Shown here piece after piece: positions 1 through 35,100 of a DNA stretch of 64,000 nucleotides. Origin of the DNA: Pontederia crassipes. Taxonomy: Eukaryota > Streptophyta > Magnoliopsida > Commelinales > Pontederiaceae. The stretch's first letter is position 1. Every line of letters begins with the position of its first letter. The position numbers were made by a program, and so were the translations under genes. The DNA is taken from the NCBI GenBank assembly GCA_030549335.1, contig CM060195.1, positions 12,367,501-12,431,500 of the forward strand. The letters run 5' to 3'. The notes beneath the pieces were generated by a model. That model saw nothing but the letters and a program-made list of their open reading frames with translations, searched no databases and was not told where the DNA came from.

Positions 1-1020
1 TGCGGCCTCACCCTGGAACCAATGCCCACTTATTCTTCCACTGCTCATTTGCCCAACAACCCTTTGCGATCCCATTGTTGGGTGTAATCTCACGAGAAGA
101 TGTCAAGAAAAGCTGGTGATCTGATGGCTGGTGTACCTCGCTGACCCAAGTTTCTGTCGGCGATCTCAACGTGGTCCTTCTTCGGGGGTGGTCCGATGTC
201 TGGCATACCCCGCCGACCCAAGTTTTTGTAAGAAAACTCGACACGGTCCTTCTTCGGGGGAGCGCGAGAGAGCTGTGGGACTATTCTGGTGATGATCGCA
301 AGCAAGGATTTGAGAATGCGGAAGTGGGTTTTGAGGTTGGAGGGAAGGAGGCTATGTAGGAGAGGTGGGCAGTAATTAAGGGTTGCGACGGACAAGGTCG
401 GATGAGGCATCGATAACGACTGTGTCGTCGCCTGAGGCGGGCAAGGAAGATGAGGATGAGAAACGTGGAGAGGAGGAGCCATGAACTAGAGAACCCCCCT
501 CCTATAGATTCTGCCGCCATTCTCCACCTCCGGGCAGATTTAGCATACCTCCGTTGGCGAAACTTCCAGATAATGCGAGGAGGACTCCCTCTTGCAGATT
601 ACCCGATGCATATTAGTTTAGAAAACTCACTCTCCCTCTCCGGCTGGTGTATCTAGATCATCAATGGAAAGTTTCGCCGATCTGCAGCAACATGATTTGG
701 GATCTCCTTCTCATCTCCCTCTTCCCTCGCCGCCACACGCAGTTCATTCTACCCGCACTCGACGGAGAGGAGAATGGAGTGTTCCCTCACAGCCATGGTG
801 TCGCACTCGCCGGCACCCTCAATTTGTCCGTACTTGCACTCGCCGGAGACACAAAGGGTGAGAGATCGAGAATGGGAGAGAAATTCTCATGAGATCGATG
901 TCAGAAGATAGATCTCATCTCCACGGTTCAACGCGCACACGATCGCGTAGACGTCAGATCTCAATTGGATGTGTGAGATCGCACGTGACATGGTGCGAAG
1001 AGTTGGTCGCTTCGCACCTT
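1..1020. other. GC-rich gene-free segment
   Basis: Mixed-composition DNA with several short overlapping open frames on both strands, none of which shows a domain I recognise. It holds a 72-bp direct duplication (separate entry) and changes abruptly to AT-rich DNA near 1020. It may be a fragment of a repeat entering from the left edge. No promoter or splice pattern supports a gene. Confidence 0.4.
119..262. repeat. Two-copy 72-bp tandem repeat
   Basis: The words GACCCAAGTTT (143 and 215) and GTCCTTCTTCGGGGG (174 and 246) recur exactly 72 bp apart. Since 72 is divisible by three, both copies stay open in one minus-strand frame and would encode a 24-residue duplicated block. Whether that frame is translated is unknown. 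Confidence 0.7.
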
Positions 1021-2286
1021 CATTTTACCCTTTATTTATATATTATAGATAAATTTAAAACATAATATAGATAAATTTTAATAAAATTAAAATATGTTAA
1101 CTTCTTATCCAAGATATAACTAATTTTAATCATATAATAGCTAATTTTAAGATGTTTAAACCGAGTATAAGTATAAATTTTGGATTAAATAAATAACATT
1201 TCTTATTTTTAAACGGATAAAATGAAAGAGTATTAAAGAAAATAAATGAACAAATGAGTAAACAGATAAAAGATTAAAGAAAATTATGAGAAAATGAAAA
1301 TAATGATAACTTATTTATTATATTATTTTATTAATGCATAAAAAAAAGAATATAAGAACATTTAGAAAGAGAAATATATATTATATATATTTTATTATAA
1401 ATACAATTATTGAAGAATATAATTTTCAAATGAAGAATCTTTATCCATAAATAATTTTGAAGGCTAAATTCGTAAAAAATATTAATATTAAAATATTAAA
1501 TATATATTTATAGTATATATATTATTATAACTATAATTGCCGATTGATAGAGTCCTATCAGTAATTCCGAAGGGTAGACTCGTTGAAAATTTTAATATTA
1601 AAATATCAATCATATGTTTATATTATATTATATATATTATTATAAATATAATTGTCGACGAATATAGTCTTTAGAATTGCTGAAGAATAGAGATCCATCA
1701 GTAATGCCAAAGATAAATTACCGTCGATATTATTAGTAAAGGATATTTTGTCCGTCGATATTTCAGAAGGATTTTTCATCCTGTCACAAATATCGTCCAA
1801 TAATGTGAATGATTTTTGTCTGTAAGAAATTGTCAGTGGAAAATGCACTTTTTTCTTGAAGTGGTTCATTCGTATGAGAGATTGCCACTTTATCTCTTTG
1901 GGGAAAGAAAAGGGTATGGCGAGACAAACTTGGTGAGATAAAAAGTGTGATACCTCTTCAATGGAGAAAATGCAAGTGAAGCTTCATAAGAGGAATTTCT
2001 TATGAGATACATGTTTTCGCTATTTTCTTGTGGTTTATTATTTGGATTTCACAAACAGTTTCACAACTACTTGTTTGTTGGAGGTAAAATAAATAAATGA
2101 TAAGTATAATTCAATTCAAGTGGCACAATTAGTGAGCGGTTGTCACTCAATCAATTTTTAGCATCTCATATATTTCATAAACCGAAGCATATGTTTACCG
2201 AAGCATATGTATATGTGGACTCTTGTACATTTCGATGGCTGCATAAGCTAACCAATTCGTAATATCTTAAATTTTATTTAAAGGAG
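1021..2286. other. AT-rich 3' flank of the GH1 gene with decayed tandem repeat
   Basis: About 1.2 kb of AT-rich DNA downstream of the minus-strand beta-glucosidase stop codon. Between about 1380 and 1700 a degenerate unit of roughly 115-125 bp recurs about three times; each copy carries a TATTATAA(A/C)TA-ATT block near 1393, 1519 and 1640. An AATAAA-like hexamer in GH1 sense lies at 2273-2278, very close to the stop. No gene is visible. Confidence 0.45.
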
Positions 2287-25117
<22,831 letters not shown>

Positions 25118-25183
25118 TAATTTTCCAAGCTCCCCTGCTGCTATAACTAATATGCTTCTTGTTATTTCTTTGTGGTTTCGGTG

Positions 25184-25191
25184 TTTATATA
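25184..25191 (-). promoter_or_regulatory. TATA box of the GH1 gene
   Basis: TATATAAA on the minus strand ends 66 nt upstream of the GH1 start codon. This leaves room for a transcription start about 30 nt downstream and a short 5' UTR. Assigned from position and consensus only. Confidence 0.6.
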
Positions 25192-25626
25192 TCAGTGAAC
25201 AAAGCACCTGAGCAATTGCATAAAGAGTATATGAACACAGAAATAAAATAATAATAATAATAATGAAATTTAAAAGAGCAATTGCCGGAGCCACATGTTT
25301 CATTTTAATTTGTGTTATAACTCAATGTGTTTTTATCTCCACACCGTTTGGATTATCTTCTAGCACTTACTTCGTTGTCCAAACAAAATGGTCAATTAAC
25401 TAGAACATGAAGATGTGGGAGGTAGAGATGGAGTCAAAATATAAACCAATCACTTAATGAAATGAAGGTGACGGGCGGGCGCGCATATGTGGGAGGAATG
25501 TCATTATCAACAACGAAATTATTGTCTGAATAGTGCATCGACAATTCACATATAATTAAATTTGGCATTATTAAGGTATTTTTTAGATGTGATTTTTATT
25601 CACCGGTGTCCAGAAACTACTAGGAT
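25192..25626 (-). promoter_or_regulatory. Proximal upstream region of GH1
   Basis: About 435 bp between the GH1 TATA box and a retrotransposon LTR that begins at 25627. AT-rich with an ATAATAATAATAATA run near 25246-25262. I recognise no specific operator. Any longer promoter would lie inside the LTR, so the element may contribute regulatory sequence. Confidence 0.4.
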
Positions 25627-26177
25627 TGTAACGACCCCAAAATCGCACCTCCCGTCATGTAGGCGGTCAGCTTGACCCTGAGGACGCTACTGCTCTACTG
25701 ACTTTGACCATTCAACAAAAAGACTGACGTGGCATTAATAAAATAATAATGATATAATAGAAAACCTTAAAATGTAGGAAATCTGATAGTCGAATAGTCA
25801 CGATGAAGGACTTTAATGCGGAAGTTCATGATATCTCATATTATAGAATTATGCGGAAGTTCATGATGTCTCTCTCGATATAGAAAGTATGCGGAAACAC
25901 AACAATAATCATACAGATAGAAAAGTTCTATGAGCGGAAGAAAATATGATATCTCTGAATAATAAGAATAATTAAGTAGATGTGCAGTAAGCAAGCTTGG
26001 AAGCAGATCTTCAGTCATGTGCAGCGTTTGTCCAAGCTCTGTGCCCTCCATCTCTTCATTAGTTGGCATTCTCACCTGCAAAATCCCAATGCAAGGGAAT
26101 AGAATACCCATGAGCAAAGATTGCTCAGTACAATAGCAATAGACGTGAAATAAAGATCAATGATGATCAGAAAATCA

Positions 26178-26218
<41 letters not shown>

Positions 26219-27921
26219 TCTCTAATCATTTTAATACTCTGTTCTCTGCTGTGATAATACTTTATCCTTTACGTTACTCTGTTCTTACTTTACAATACTT
26301 TGCTTTACCTTACTCTGTTGTATATTACTTTACTTTACATTACTTTGCTTTTCAATACTCTGCTTTACTTTACTTTGCATTGCTCTGCTATGTGTTGTGC
26401 TACGTCTTTTACATTACTAGGATATCCTTAGGGTTTGTTGTCCAATGCGAGCTCGACTTTATTAGGTTGGGATGTCAGGGGTGCCTCTCTGATTCATTGA
26501 TGCCAATAAGCCCGTAAATGGGAAGAAGGGTGGGTGTTAATGCCTCACCCAATTCGGAAGGTAGGGGAAGAATTCTTACAATCCAGGAACAGTGATCGGT
26601 TACAAGACCTTGTAGGTTCACTGTCTTCTCAGCTAGCTACATGTCCCTCTGGCATAATACTTTAATCTTTAAAGGAAGATGTGTGACCATAGCATCACCC
26701 TTCAATTCGAGATATCGGTGGGAGAACACCTGAAATCTCAATAATAGTGAGCATTTAAGCTAGTAGCTTCGCTGTCTCCTCAGCTAATTACCTATCCCCC
26801 CATTGCTTTAACTCTGAACTTTGCTTTAACTTTAGCGGTGGCACATAGCAATTCCACATCTTTGTCTTTACTTTAATCATCTTTAGTTACTATGAAATCT
26901 ATGATTTGGGGTCCACTGAAAATCTATCTTTGTATAATAAGACTCAGCCAGTGTGGTGAACTGGTCAGAGTCGTAATTAAGATTAGGAGTGGATCGGTCC
27001 AGTTAAGCTTTGATTAATAGGTCTCTGTCGGACCAGTCGACCGCCCTTGATGGACCGATCGACCGCTCATTGGTACCGATCGACGGTTCTCTGGAATCGG
27101 TCGACCGAGTTCTGTGATACGCCTACAAATCGGTCGACCGTACAGGGCGTCGGTCGACTGGTCGTCGGGCCATGGAGATGCGCACTGTGCATCGAATTGG
27201 TCGACCGTTCACTGGGACCGATCGACCAATCGCATGATTTAAACCTGTCTGTCATCATATAGACCGATCGACCGCCATGGTGAGGCCGATCGACCGGTAG
27301 ATAAGAATTCGTAAAAGTTCTGTAAACGGATCGGTCGACCGCTAGCAGGATCGGTCGACCGGTCCCTGCGATAAAATAGGGTCGTCGAATTTCTTCTTGG
27401 ATTTCGGCGGCCTTCTGACCGTCAATTGACGCCGAACTAAATACGAAACTTGTAGGGATTTACTTCAGAATCAATATGAATATATTTTACGCAACAAATG
27501 ATCGATAATTCATTGTCTATAGGATTTCAATGCTAAGGTACCTTTTTCGACGAACTATCAAACGTTCTCCGCCCGCTGTTCGTCGTCCATGGGTCGTCGG
27601 TGGTTTGCTGATGACTAGAGGGATTCGCCCGGCCTGCGTGCGTGTCGAGGGAGGGTCTCTGGACGTCGAGAGTCGCCGATGATTCGTCGTCGATGTCGCC
27701 CTCTATCTCTGCCGCTCGTGCGTGTGGGTCGTCGGAACAAAGGGGAGAGGGTGATTGGCGGTGGTCGGGGTTCCAAGCGGCGCAATGGCGAACTCCCCCC
27801 CTTCTTATACGCCCCGACCAACCCTTGGTCGGCCGGAGGCGAACGATCGGCCAGGGGAGGCGACGCCTCCTCTGTCGACTATTCATTTCGTATTATTTTT
27901 TATTATGCACAAAGCGTCACA
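25627..27921 (-). repeat. LTR of chromovirus B (about 2.3 kb)
   Basis: Plus-strand ends TGTAACGACCCC (25627) and GCGTCACA (27921), giving TG...CA in minus orientation; it lies just 3' of the minus-strand pol of element B. It contains a repeated TACTTTGCTTTAC-type segment (26230-26410), an internal duplication around 26560-26800, an array of CGGTCGACCG palindromes (27040-27365) and minus-strand TATAAG at 27804-27809. A diverged second copy lies at 55198 to about 57550. Confidence 0.75.
27040..27365. repeat. Array of CGGTCGACCG / CGATCGACCG palindromes
   Basis: About a dozen copies of a 10-bp self-complementary CpG motif (variants CGGTCGACCG, CGATCGACCG, CGGTCGACTG) spaced about 20-60 bp apart within the LTR U3/R region. 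The same array with different spacers is present in the related LTR at 56680-56980, so the motif is kept while spacers diverge. Confidence 0.85.
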
Positions 27922-27967
27922 TTATTACCCACTAAAAAGAAAATTCGTCCTCGAATTTGGATAAGGA

Positions 27968-29445
27968 TTAGGGCTTACCAAAAAGTTTCAGAAATTTCTC
28001 TCGCATTTCTGATTCTACTTCTCACGTTGCTTCTTTTCCTTGGTGATGCTTCCATGCCACTTTGACCAGTGTAATTCTCTTCCTTCCTTGTTGATGTTCT
28101 TGGTACTCCAATATCTCCGTGGTTTGTTCTTCATATGTCAGATCCTCCTTGAGGTTTGGTTCCTCAATTTGGATCACATTGGCGTAGTCGTGCTTGTACA
28201 TCCAGAGTAAGGAGACATAGAACACGTTGTGTACCCTTGAGTAGGCCGGAGGCAGGGCCAACCTGCATGCTTAATCTCCCACCATATCTAAGATTTCAAA
28301 CGGGCCTACATACCTTGGGCTCAATTTCCCCCGTTTGCTAAAACGCATTACTCCTTTGGTGGGGGAGACCTTGAGCAGGACTTGATCACCCGCCTTGAAC
28401 TTATGTTCTCGGCGCTTCTTATCCGTGTAGGCCTTATGACGATATTGAGTAGACTTCATTCTTTTCTTTATTAGCTCAACCCTATCCGTGTACTCCTGGG
28501 TCTGCTTCTGTAGTTCTACACTCAAGATCTTCCTTTCTCCCACTTCGCCCCAACATGCCAGAGAACGACATGGGCGACCATACAATGCTTCAAAGGGAGA
28601 TATCTCTATGCTGGCATGGAAGCTGTTATTGTAGGAAAATTCTATGAGAGGAAGGTGCTTGTCCCAACTGCCATGCCAATCCAGAGCGCATGCTCTCAGC
28701 ATATCCTCCAGTGTCTGGATCGTCCTCTCTGATTGACCGTCTGTCTGAGGATGGAAAGTAGTACTATACCGGAGTCTTGTTCCAAAGGCATTCTGAAGAC
28801 TCTTTCAGAATCTCGATGTGAACCTAGGATCTCTAACAGACACAATGGCTGATGGGATCCCGTGAAGCTTGACAATCTCCTGCACATATAAATTCATGAG
28901 GCTTTCAAGAGATTATTTTACCTTAATGAGTAGGAAGTGAGCCGATTTAGTGAGTCGGTCCACTATAACCCAAATGGCATCATGCCCTTTCAGAGTCCGG
29001 AGTAAGCCTGTGATAAAGTCCATCGATATTTCTTCCCACTTTCACTGTGGGATACCCAGACTCTTCAAGGTTCCTTGTAGTTTCTGGTGTTCCACTTTGA
29101 CCTGCTAGCATACTATACATTTGGAGACATATTCGGCTATCTCCTTCTTCATATCCGGCCACCAGAAACTTTTTTGAACATCTTTGTACTCCCTGGGTGG
29201 ATTGCAAACTCTGACTTGTGGCATTCATCTAACACTTCTCTTCGGAGTTCAGGATTGTTCGGTACCCACAAATGATCGCGGTACCTTATGCCACCATCCG
29301 TGGATACTTTGAAATTAGTAGTCTCTAAGCTGGTCTTTATCATCATGGTCTGATATTCTGAGTCTTCAACTTGTTCTTCTATGATCCTTCCTACCATATC
29401 AGGCACTATTCTCTGCATCATCATTAGTGATCCATCGTGCTGCAC
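27968..29445 (-). pseudogene. Integrase and chromodomain of element B (broken)
   Basis: From the right: zinc-binding region with [15 protein letters not shown] (about 29230-29280), scattered integrase core pieces in several frames, [20 protein letters not shown] (about 28580-28640), GPY/F-like RYVGPFEIL (about 28290), then a chromodomain-like tail with EDLTYEEQTTEILEY and KVAWKHHQGKEAT, typical of Tekay/Del-type chromoviruses. The frame has a TGA at 28022-28024 at a normally Trp position, then continues to a TAA at 27968. Many frame changes make it non-functional. Confidence 0.8.
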
Positions 29446-29517
29446 TCTTGGTGTCCATTTTTACAGTTCTTCCATGAGCTCGAACCGTCATAGACGCATA
29501 TAAGCCAGTGATCCTTT

Positions 29518-29895
29518 TCATTTTCTGCTGAGCGCGTCAGTCACTGAGTTTGCCTTACCTGGTTGGTAATTGATGGCAAACTCGTAATCCTTTAGGAATT
29601 TCATCCAACGCCTTTGACACATATTCAACTCCTTTTGTGTAAAAACATATTTCAAACTTTTGTGATCTGTATAGACCATAAATTCTTCTCCATATAAGTA
29701 GTGACGCCAAAACTTGAGGGCGAACACTTCTGCTGCCAACTCGAGATCATGTGTTGGATAATTGACTTCATGCTTCTTCAGTTGTCTGGATGCGTACGCC
29801 ACTACTTTGTCATGTTGCATTAGCACGCATCCTAATCCCGTGTCGCTGGCATCGTTGTATACCACGTAACCACCGTTGCCCGATAGTAACGTCAT
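29518..29895 (-). pseudogene. RNase H domain of element B
   Basis: Uninterrupted 125-residue stretch with [65 protein letters not shown] and ending SVTDALSRK, the full Ty3/gypsy RNase H signature. Better preserved than the neighbouring domains, but separated from RT by frame changes. Confidence 0.85.
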
Positions 29896-29973
29896 GATTG
29901 GCGCTGAAGTTAGTCGTTCCTTTAATTCTTGAAAGCTCTCCTCACACTTGGGTGACTAAATGAACTTTTCTCC

Positions 29974-30470
29974 CTATGTGAGCTTGGTCAGCGGCAATGC
30001 TATCCTAGAGAAGTCCTTGATAAAATGTCTGTAGTAGTCGGCTAAACCAAGAAAACTTCTAATCTCGGAGACGTTCTTTGGTTGGGTCCAGTTGGACACT
30101 GCCTCTACCTTTGCGGGATCCACTTCAACTTCGTCTTTAGAGATGATGTGTCCAAGGAACATTATCTGTTCTAGCCAAAATTCACATTTAGAGAATTTTG
30201 CGTACAACTTCTTTGCCCACAAGGTTTCCAATACAATCCTCAAATGCTCTCTTTGCTGTTCCATACTTGACGAATAAATGAGGATGTTGTCTACGAAGAC
30301 AATTATGAACTTATCCAGGTGTTCATGAAAAGTTTGATTCATGAGGTCCATGAATGCAGCCGGGGCATTCGTCAAACCAAACGACATCACCATGAACTTA
30401 TAATGTCCATATCTTGATCGGAATGCTATCTTCGGAATGTCTTCTTCTGCCACCCTTAGCTGATGGTATC
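29974..30470 (-). pseudogene. Partial reverse transcriptase of element B, catalytic box altered
   Basis: Contains YHQLRVAEEDIPKIAFRSRY, FGLTNAPAAFMDLMN, FLGHIISKDEVEVDP and FLGLADYYRHFIKDFS. The catalytic box reads FVDN where the family has F(I/V)DD, so the second catalytic Asp is lost. The N-terminal half is missing because the element at 30471 is inserted here and the remainder is not found on its far side. Confidence 0.85.
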
Positions 30471-32167
30471 TGATGCATGCAAAATATAACATATTTTAGA
30501 TTATTATTTTAATTAATTTTTTCTATAATTTGATCATGGCATGCATCATTTTAGACCACTTTTAGTCGTAATTCCGGATTTATCAAATTTTAGTATTAAT
30601 TCTTTGAATATTTTAATTGTGGATGGATTAATTAAATTTTGATAATTATTTTGTAGGAGAAATCGAATATATGATTATTCGAGAATTATATTTGATCAAT
30701 CCGATTGGATGTATCAGCTGAAATTCTGAAGAATTTATCCTTACGGCCGAGATCTCCGATTCAAATATGTTTATCGATTCAAAAGAGGTGTTACGACCGA
30801 TAACTCAAATGGAATCATCATTTTGGCCGAGATTAGAGAGAAAATTTGTGTTTTTGGCCGAGATATGAAAGGTAAAGATAAATGATTTTATCTTTTGGGC
30901 GTAACAAGATTAAATTCTTTCCTTACGGCCGAGATTTGGAGGGAGTAAAATGGTTTATCTCTTTGGACGTAAAGATAAAAGAATTTTGTTACGGCCAATA
31001 TTCGAAGGGGGTAATGGCAAGGAAATGTTGGTTTTGGCCGAGATTCAAAGGGGGTAACAATTAAAAGGATTTATCAGTGGCCGAGTTTATCTCATAAATT
31101 GAAATTCATCCGTACGATATTTTACGACCGTGATCAAATTGAAGGTCGTCCGCACCTATAAATACGTGGAGAATCCGTCGTTTCAAAGTGTGCTATGAAG
31201 TTCAGGTTTCTTCCACGGCGAGTCGTGAGTTCTGCAGGCTATGACCAAGAGGAGAGAGGTGCGATGGTTGGAGGTTGATCACGACCCTGATCAAGTCCGA
31301 GAGGCTGCCCGACTGTTTGCCAGATTCGAGATCTCTATTTTGGGTGTAATTCTTTCAATTTTTATGATTTGTATTTTATTATCTCTCCGGAATTTCTAAG
31401 ATGAACTCCATGTTTTTAGGATTATTATTTTAGGAGATTATTAATTGAAGGGAAATGTTTGGACCCTATTTTATTTGCTTTAATTTTTTTGATCAATTAT
31501 TAATTGTGCTTAATGCTTTTATGTTAGTTAATTAAATTTCTGAATTAGGCTATTCCAGTTTGTGGAGTGTTTAATTTCAGAATTCATTATACTAATTATA
31601 ATTGATTTTATTTGGAATTAATAATTGACATAAATTTGATAACTAGTGTGTGGAGAATCAAGTTTGTGTGGTCTATTAATCTATACCAGTTTGTGGAGTG
31701 ATTAATAGTCTAGAAAATTCAATTTAATGCATCTTAATTTTAATATGATTTTGGGGATACCAGTCGTGGAGACTTCAATTCTTATTAAATTAAGATAGTT
31801 CTATATGATTAGATTGAGGGATGCCAGTCGTGGAGACCACAAGTTAATCATATTAGATTACTTTAGGGAGACTCTAATCCATCTTTAAAGATTAAATTTA
31901 TCTTTTATGGTTCAAATATTTATCCTGATCTATTTTCATCCTAAGGCATAACTTCAACACGACTATCTTATCTTTATCTTATTTTCTTTATCTTTTAAAA
32001 CTCATTTTCAAAATCCATGTTTTTTCTCTCTTATTAATTTATAAATTCAGATATTGAATTAATAATATTCCTCGTGGGTTCGATACTCTTACTTCTATTA
32101 CTATATTACTTGAGCGACTAGTGCACTTGCTAGCGATTTTATTTTGCTACATCATTTCAACGCATCA
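30471..32167 (+). repeat. 5' LTR of Athila/Tat-like (LARD-like) element
   Basis: Starts TGATGCATGCAAAAT and ends CAACGCATCA, with inverted TGATGC/GCATCA termini, and is followed after six bases by the primer binding site. It matches the inverse of the solo LTR at 17313-19088 along its length, including five CCAGTTTGTGGAG-type motifs (31546-31830) and TTACGGCCGAGAT words. TATAAATA at 31157-31164 is the likely promoter. Confidence 0.92.
31157..31164 (+). promoter_or_regulatory. TATA box of the LARD-like LTR
   Basis: TATAAATACG in the middle of the LTR; the same site is kept in the solo LTR (minus strand, 18340-18347). Confidence 0.6.
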
Positions 32168-35100
32168 AGTTTTTGGCGCCGTTGCCGGGGAATATTTTAT
32201 TAATTAATTTCTGATTTTTATGAATTATTAGAAGATGTAAATAAATTGTAAATAATTCTTTGTAAATATGGACTATTTGTTTTAATTATTTTTTGTGAAT
32301 AAACTAATATTTTTCTTTTGCAGATAAAGGTCGATAATTTTTTTTAATTATCGACTTTCGGCTTAAAATTCTGTCGCCGTCTTATGATTTTACCACCGTG
32401 ATTTATTTTGTCGGTTTGACTAGTTTTACGGCCTCACAATATCGATTCTGAGTTTCTAATTCTGTATTTTACGGCCGTAATGTTTACCCGAACGTTGTTT
32501 TACGTCATGAGTAATGCATATTGATTTGACCTGGTTTCGGCCAATATACATATGGTTTAAATTTTTTTTATGCCCTATTCGATTCAGTTTCGACTTTCAT
32601 TCTCGGCCGTAAAGTTTTAATAGTTTGAACTTTTCATATTGATTTGACTTTGTTTTGGCCAAAGTGATTTAGTCTGTCTCGGCCGTAATGGATCATCCGA
32701 CATGAATTTTACTCCTTCTCGGCCGTAACGATTCTTCTGTCAACATAAGAATAAGTTTAATTCTATTTTTTCGTTTCGACCGAAACCCTATTTTGCTTTA
32801 TGGCCAATCGTGTTGACTTCTTTTCAGCCGTAATATATTTTTCTGATTGATGTGACCTCGTTTCGGCTTAATTGACAATTTTTATCTTTACGGTCGAGAT
32901 TCACTTTATCTTTATGATCGAATTGATTTCTCTCTTATTTTCAATATTGATTAACGACCGAGAATTGTTTTCTTCATTGTGTTTACGACCGAAATTTGAC
33001 TTTATTAATGATTATTTAATTCTTTTTCGTATTGGATGGATTAAGCGCATGATTTCGTGTTATTATTCCTTCTACGGCTTGAATTTTCATCTCGGCCGAG
33101 AATTGATTTCTTAATTTTTTCGGCCGTAATGTTTATTTGTCGCTTTGGATTCGTATTTCAATTTTCTGATACAAATTGTGTTACGACCGAGATTTGGATA
33201 GGTTTCTATTTTACCGGTCGATCTCTTCTGAACATTCATTTTTACGCCACCATACTGATTTGATTACCCCCTAGTTGGCGCATGTTTTGACTTAATCTTC
33301 ATTGATTAATGTCCGATTTATGCCCCGTACGAATGTATTCTTTGTGGGCCGTAATGATTCATTTGGCGACGTTTCGTTCAATTTTTATTTTGGCCGAAAA
33401 CATGTTCTATTTTACGGCCAAAAGGCTGTTGACTTCGGTTCTTTATGCTCAGAGTCAATTTAATCCTCTTTCGGCCGACATAATTTAGTTAATTTTTACG
33501 CCATCTTGCGATTTTGTTTCGGCCATAATCCAACAAGGTTTACGCCTTCACGTTGATTAATCACTTTTGACACTGTTCTATGGTTTTTGCGGCCGAATGA
33601 GCCTCGGATTACTAATCTAATTTTGGCCATAAATCTATTTTTGTATTACGGCCGATTAATCTTATTTCCTCTCTGAAAATAATTTTTGCTAATGTCTGAT
33701 TATTAACTTTGCGGCCGCAAATTAGTTCTGATTCGTTTTGTGCCGTTTGTTATATCATCGTTAATTCTTCCAAGTTTTACAGCCGAACGAGTGCTTGATT
33801 TTTACGACCATCTAAGTGATTTACTTTCAGTCGATATTAATGTTTGGCATTTGAATTGGTTTTCAAGTTTTGATTTTTCGCCGTATTTGATAATTTTTCT
33901 GTGAATTTTGGTGGCAGTAATTATGTTAATTTCTCTCGGACATTAATTTTGACGACCTAATGAATTTTCGATAATAGCCGAAAGACTTTTTATGTTTATC
34001 AATTTAAATCTTATTTCTTCGTGACCTATTATCTGTATTTCTTTTTTCTTGTATATATTTGTATTTTATTCTTTTATCTCTCTTACTGAAAATTAGTTGT
34101 TGCAGGACTTGAGTGAAAATCTAATCACAACTAAGTTAATCCTTTGGATAAATTTATACGTCACACATTCTAATCAGATGTTAATTTTTTATTTTATTTT
34201 TTTTCTAGCACTTGGTTGTTGCAGTAATGAATTGAATATTTAATCACAACCAATTCTCTATTCTCCTAGTTTTTTTAATTAAGTTTTTTTTTATTTTTAT
34301 TTAATTAGTTAGTTGATTGGCATTTTAATTAATAGTTTACGGAGTCATCTAATCGATATTTCTTTTTGTGCATGGAGAGAAACTCGACTAATCATTTCTT
34401 CGAATACGTGGACCGAGCTATGCATGAATTAACACGTCGGGTTCATCTCGGACATGACAAGACGAGACGTATAGCAGGCCGTAAAAATCAAAAAATTTTC
34501 GCCGAGCAGATTCTGACATCCGACACTGAAATAACTTATCGGCAGCAAAAGCTCCATGCACGAGCTCCGAGCAGATTGAACAACTCGCCATGCATGCGTC
34601 TCATCGAACACTTGCACCATTACGCCCTGCCACCCGTTCTTCTTACGGCCGATCACTGCGTGCCTTGAATTTTGACGTGATCCTTCATTGTGCCATCACA
34701 TGGGAACAGGTAAGTTTACGCCCAAAGTTTCGTCCATAAATTCTTAGCCTTCGTGTTTTACAGATCAAGCTCCTCTTTACGGTCGAAGTCTCACTGCCGG
34801 TTCCACCCTGTTTCTTGCAGCCGAATTCTTGGCTACCGCCGATTCTTACGCCCGGACTACCGATCCCTTACGCCCTCTGACTTCACTGCTCATCGCCCCT
34901 GTTCCTTATGGCCGAGACATATTACGGCCGAAGTTTCAACGCCTCTCGCCCAAAAGCCCTTACGGCCGAAGCCTCACCGACCTAACCTCAGCTCCCTTAC
35001 GGTCGAGCTTCCACACCGAGCCAACTCTTTACGGCCGAAGTCTCACGGCGTCTCCGCTGCTCTTTTACGCCCGAAGTCACACGGCCGTTATCACGCTGCC

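Noticed and set aside
25118..25303. Upstream in-frame extension of GH1 exon 1
   Set aside because: The frame stays open, but the GH1 TATA box lies within it and the extension would put a second hydrophobic segment before a normal signal peptide.
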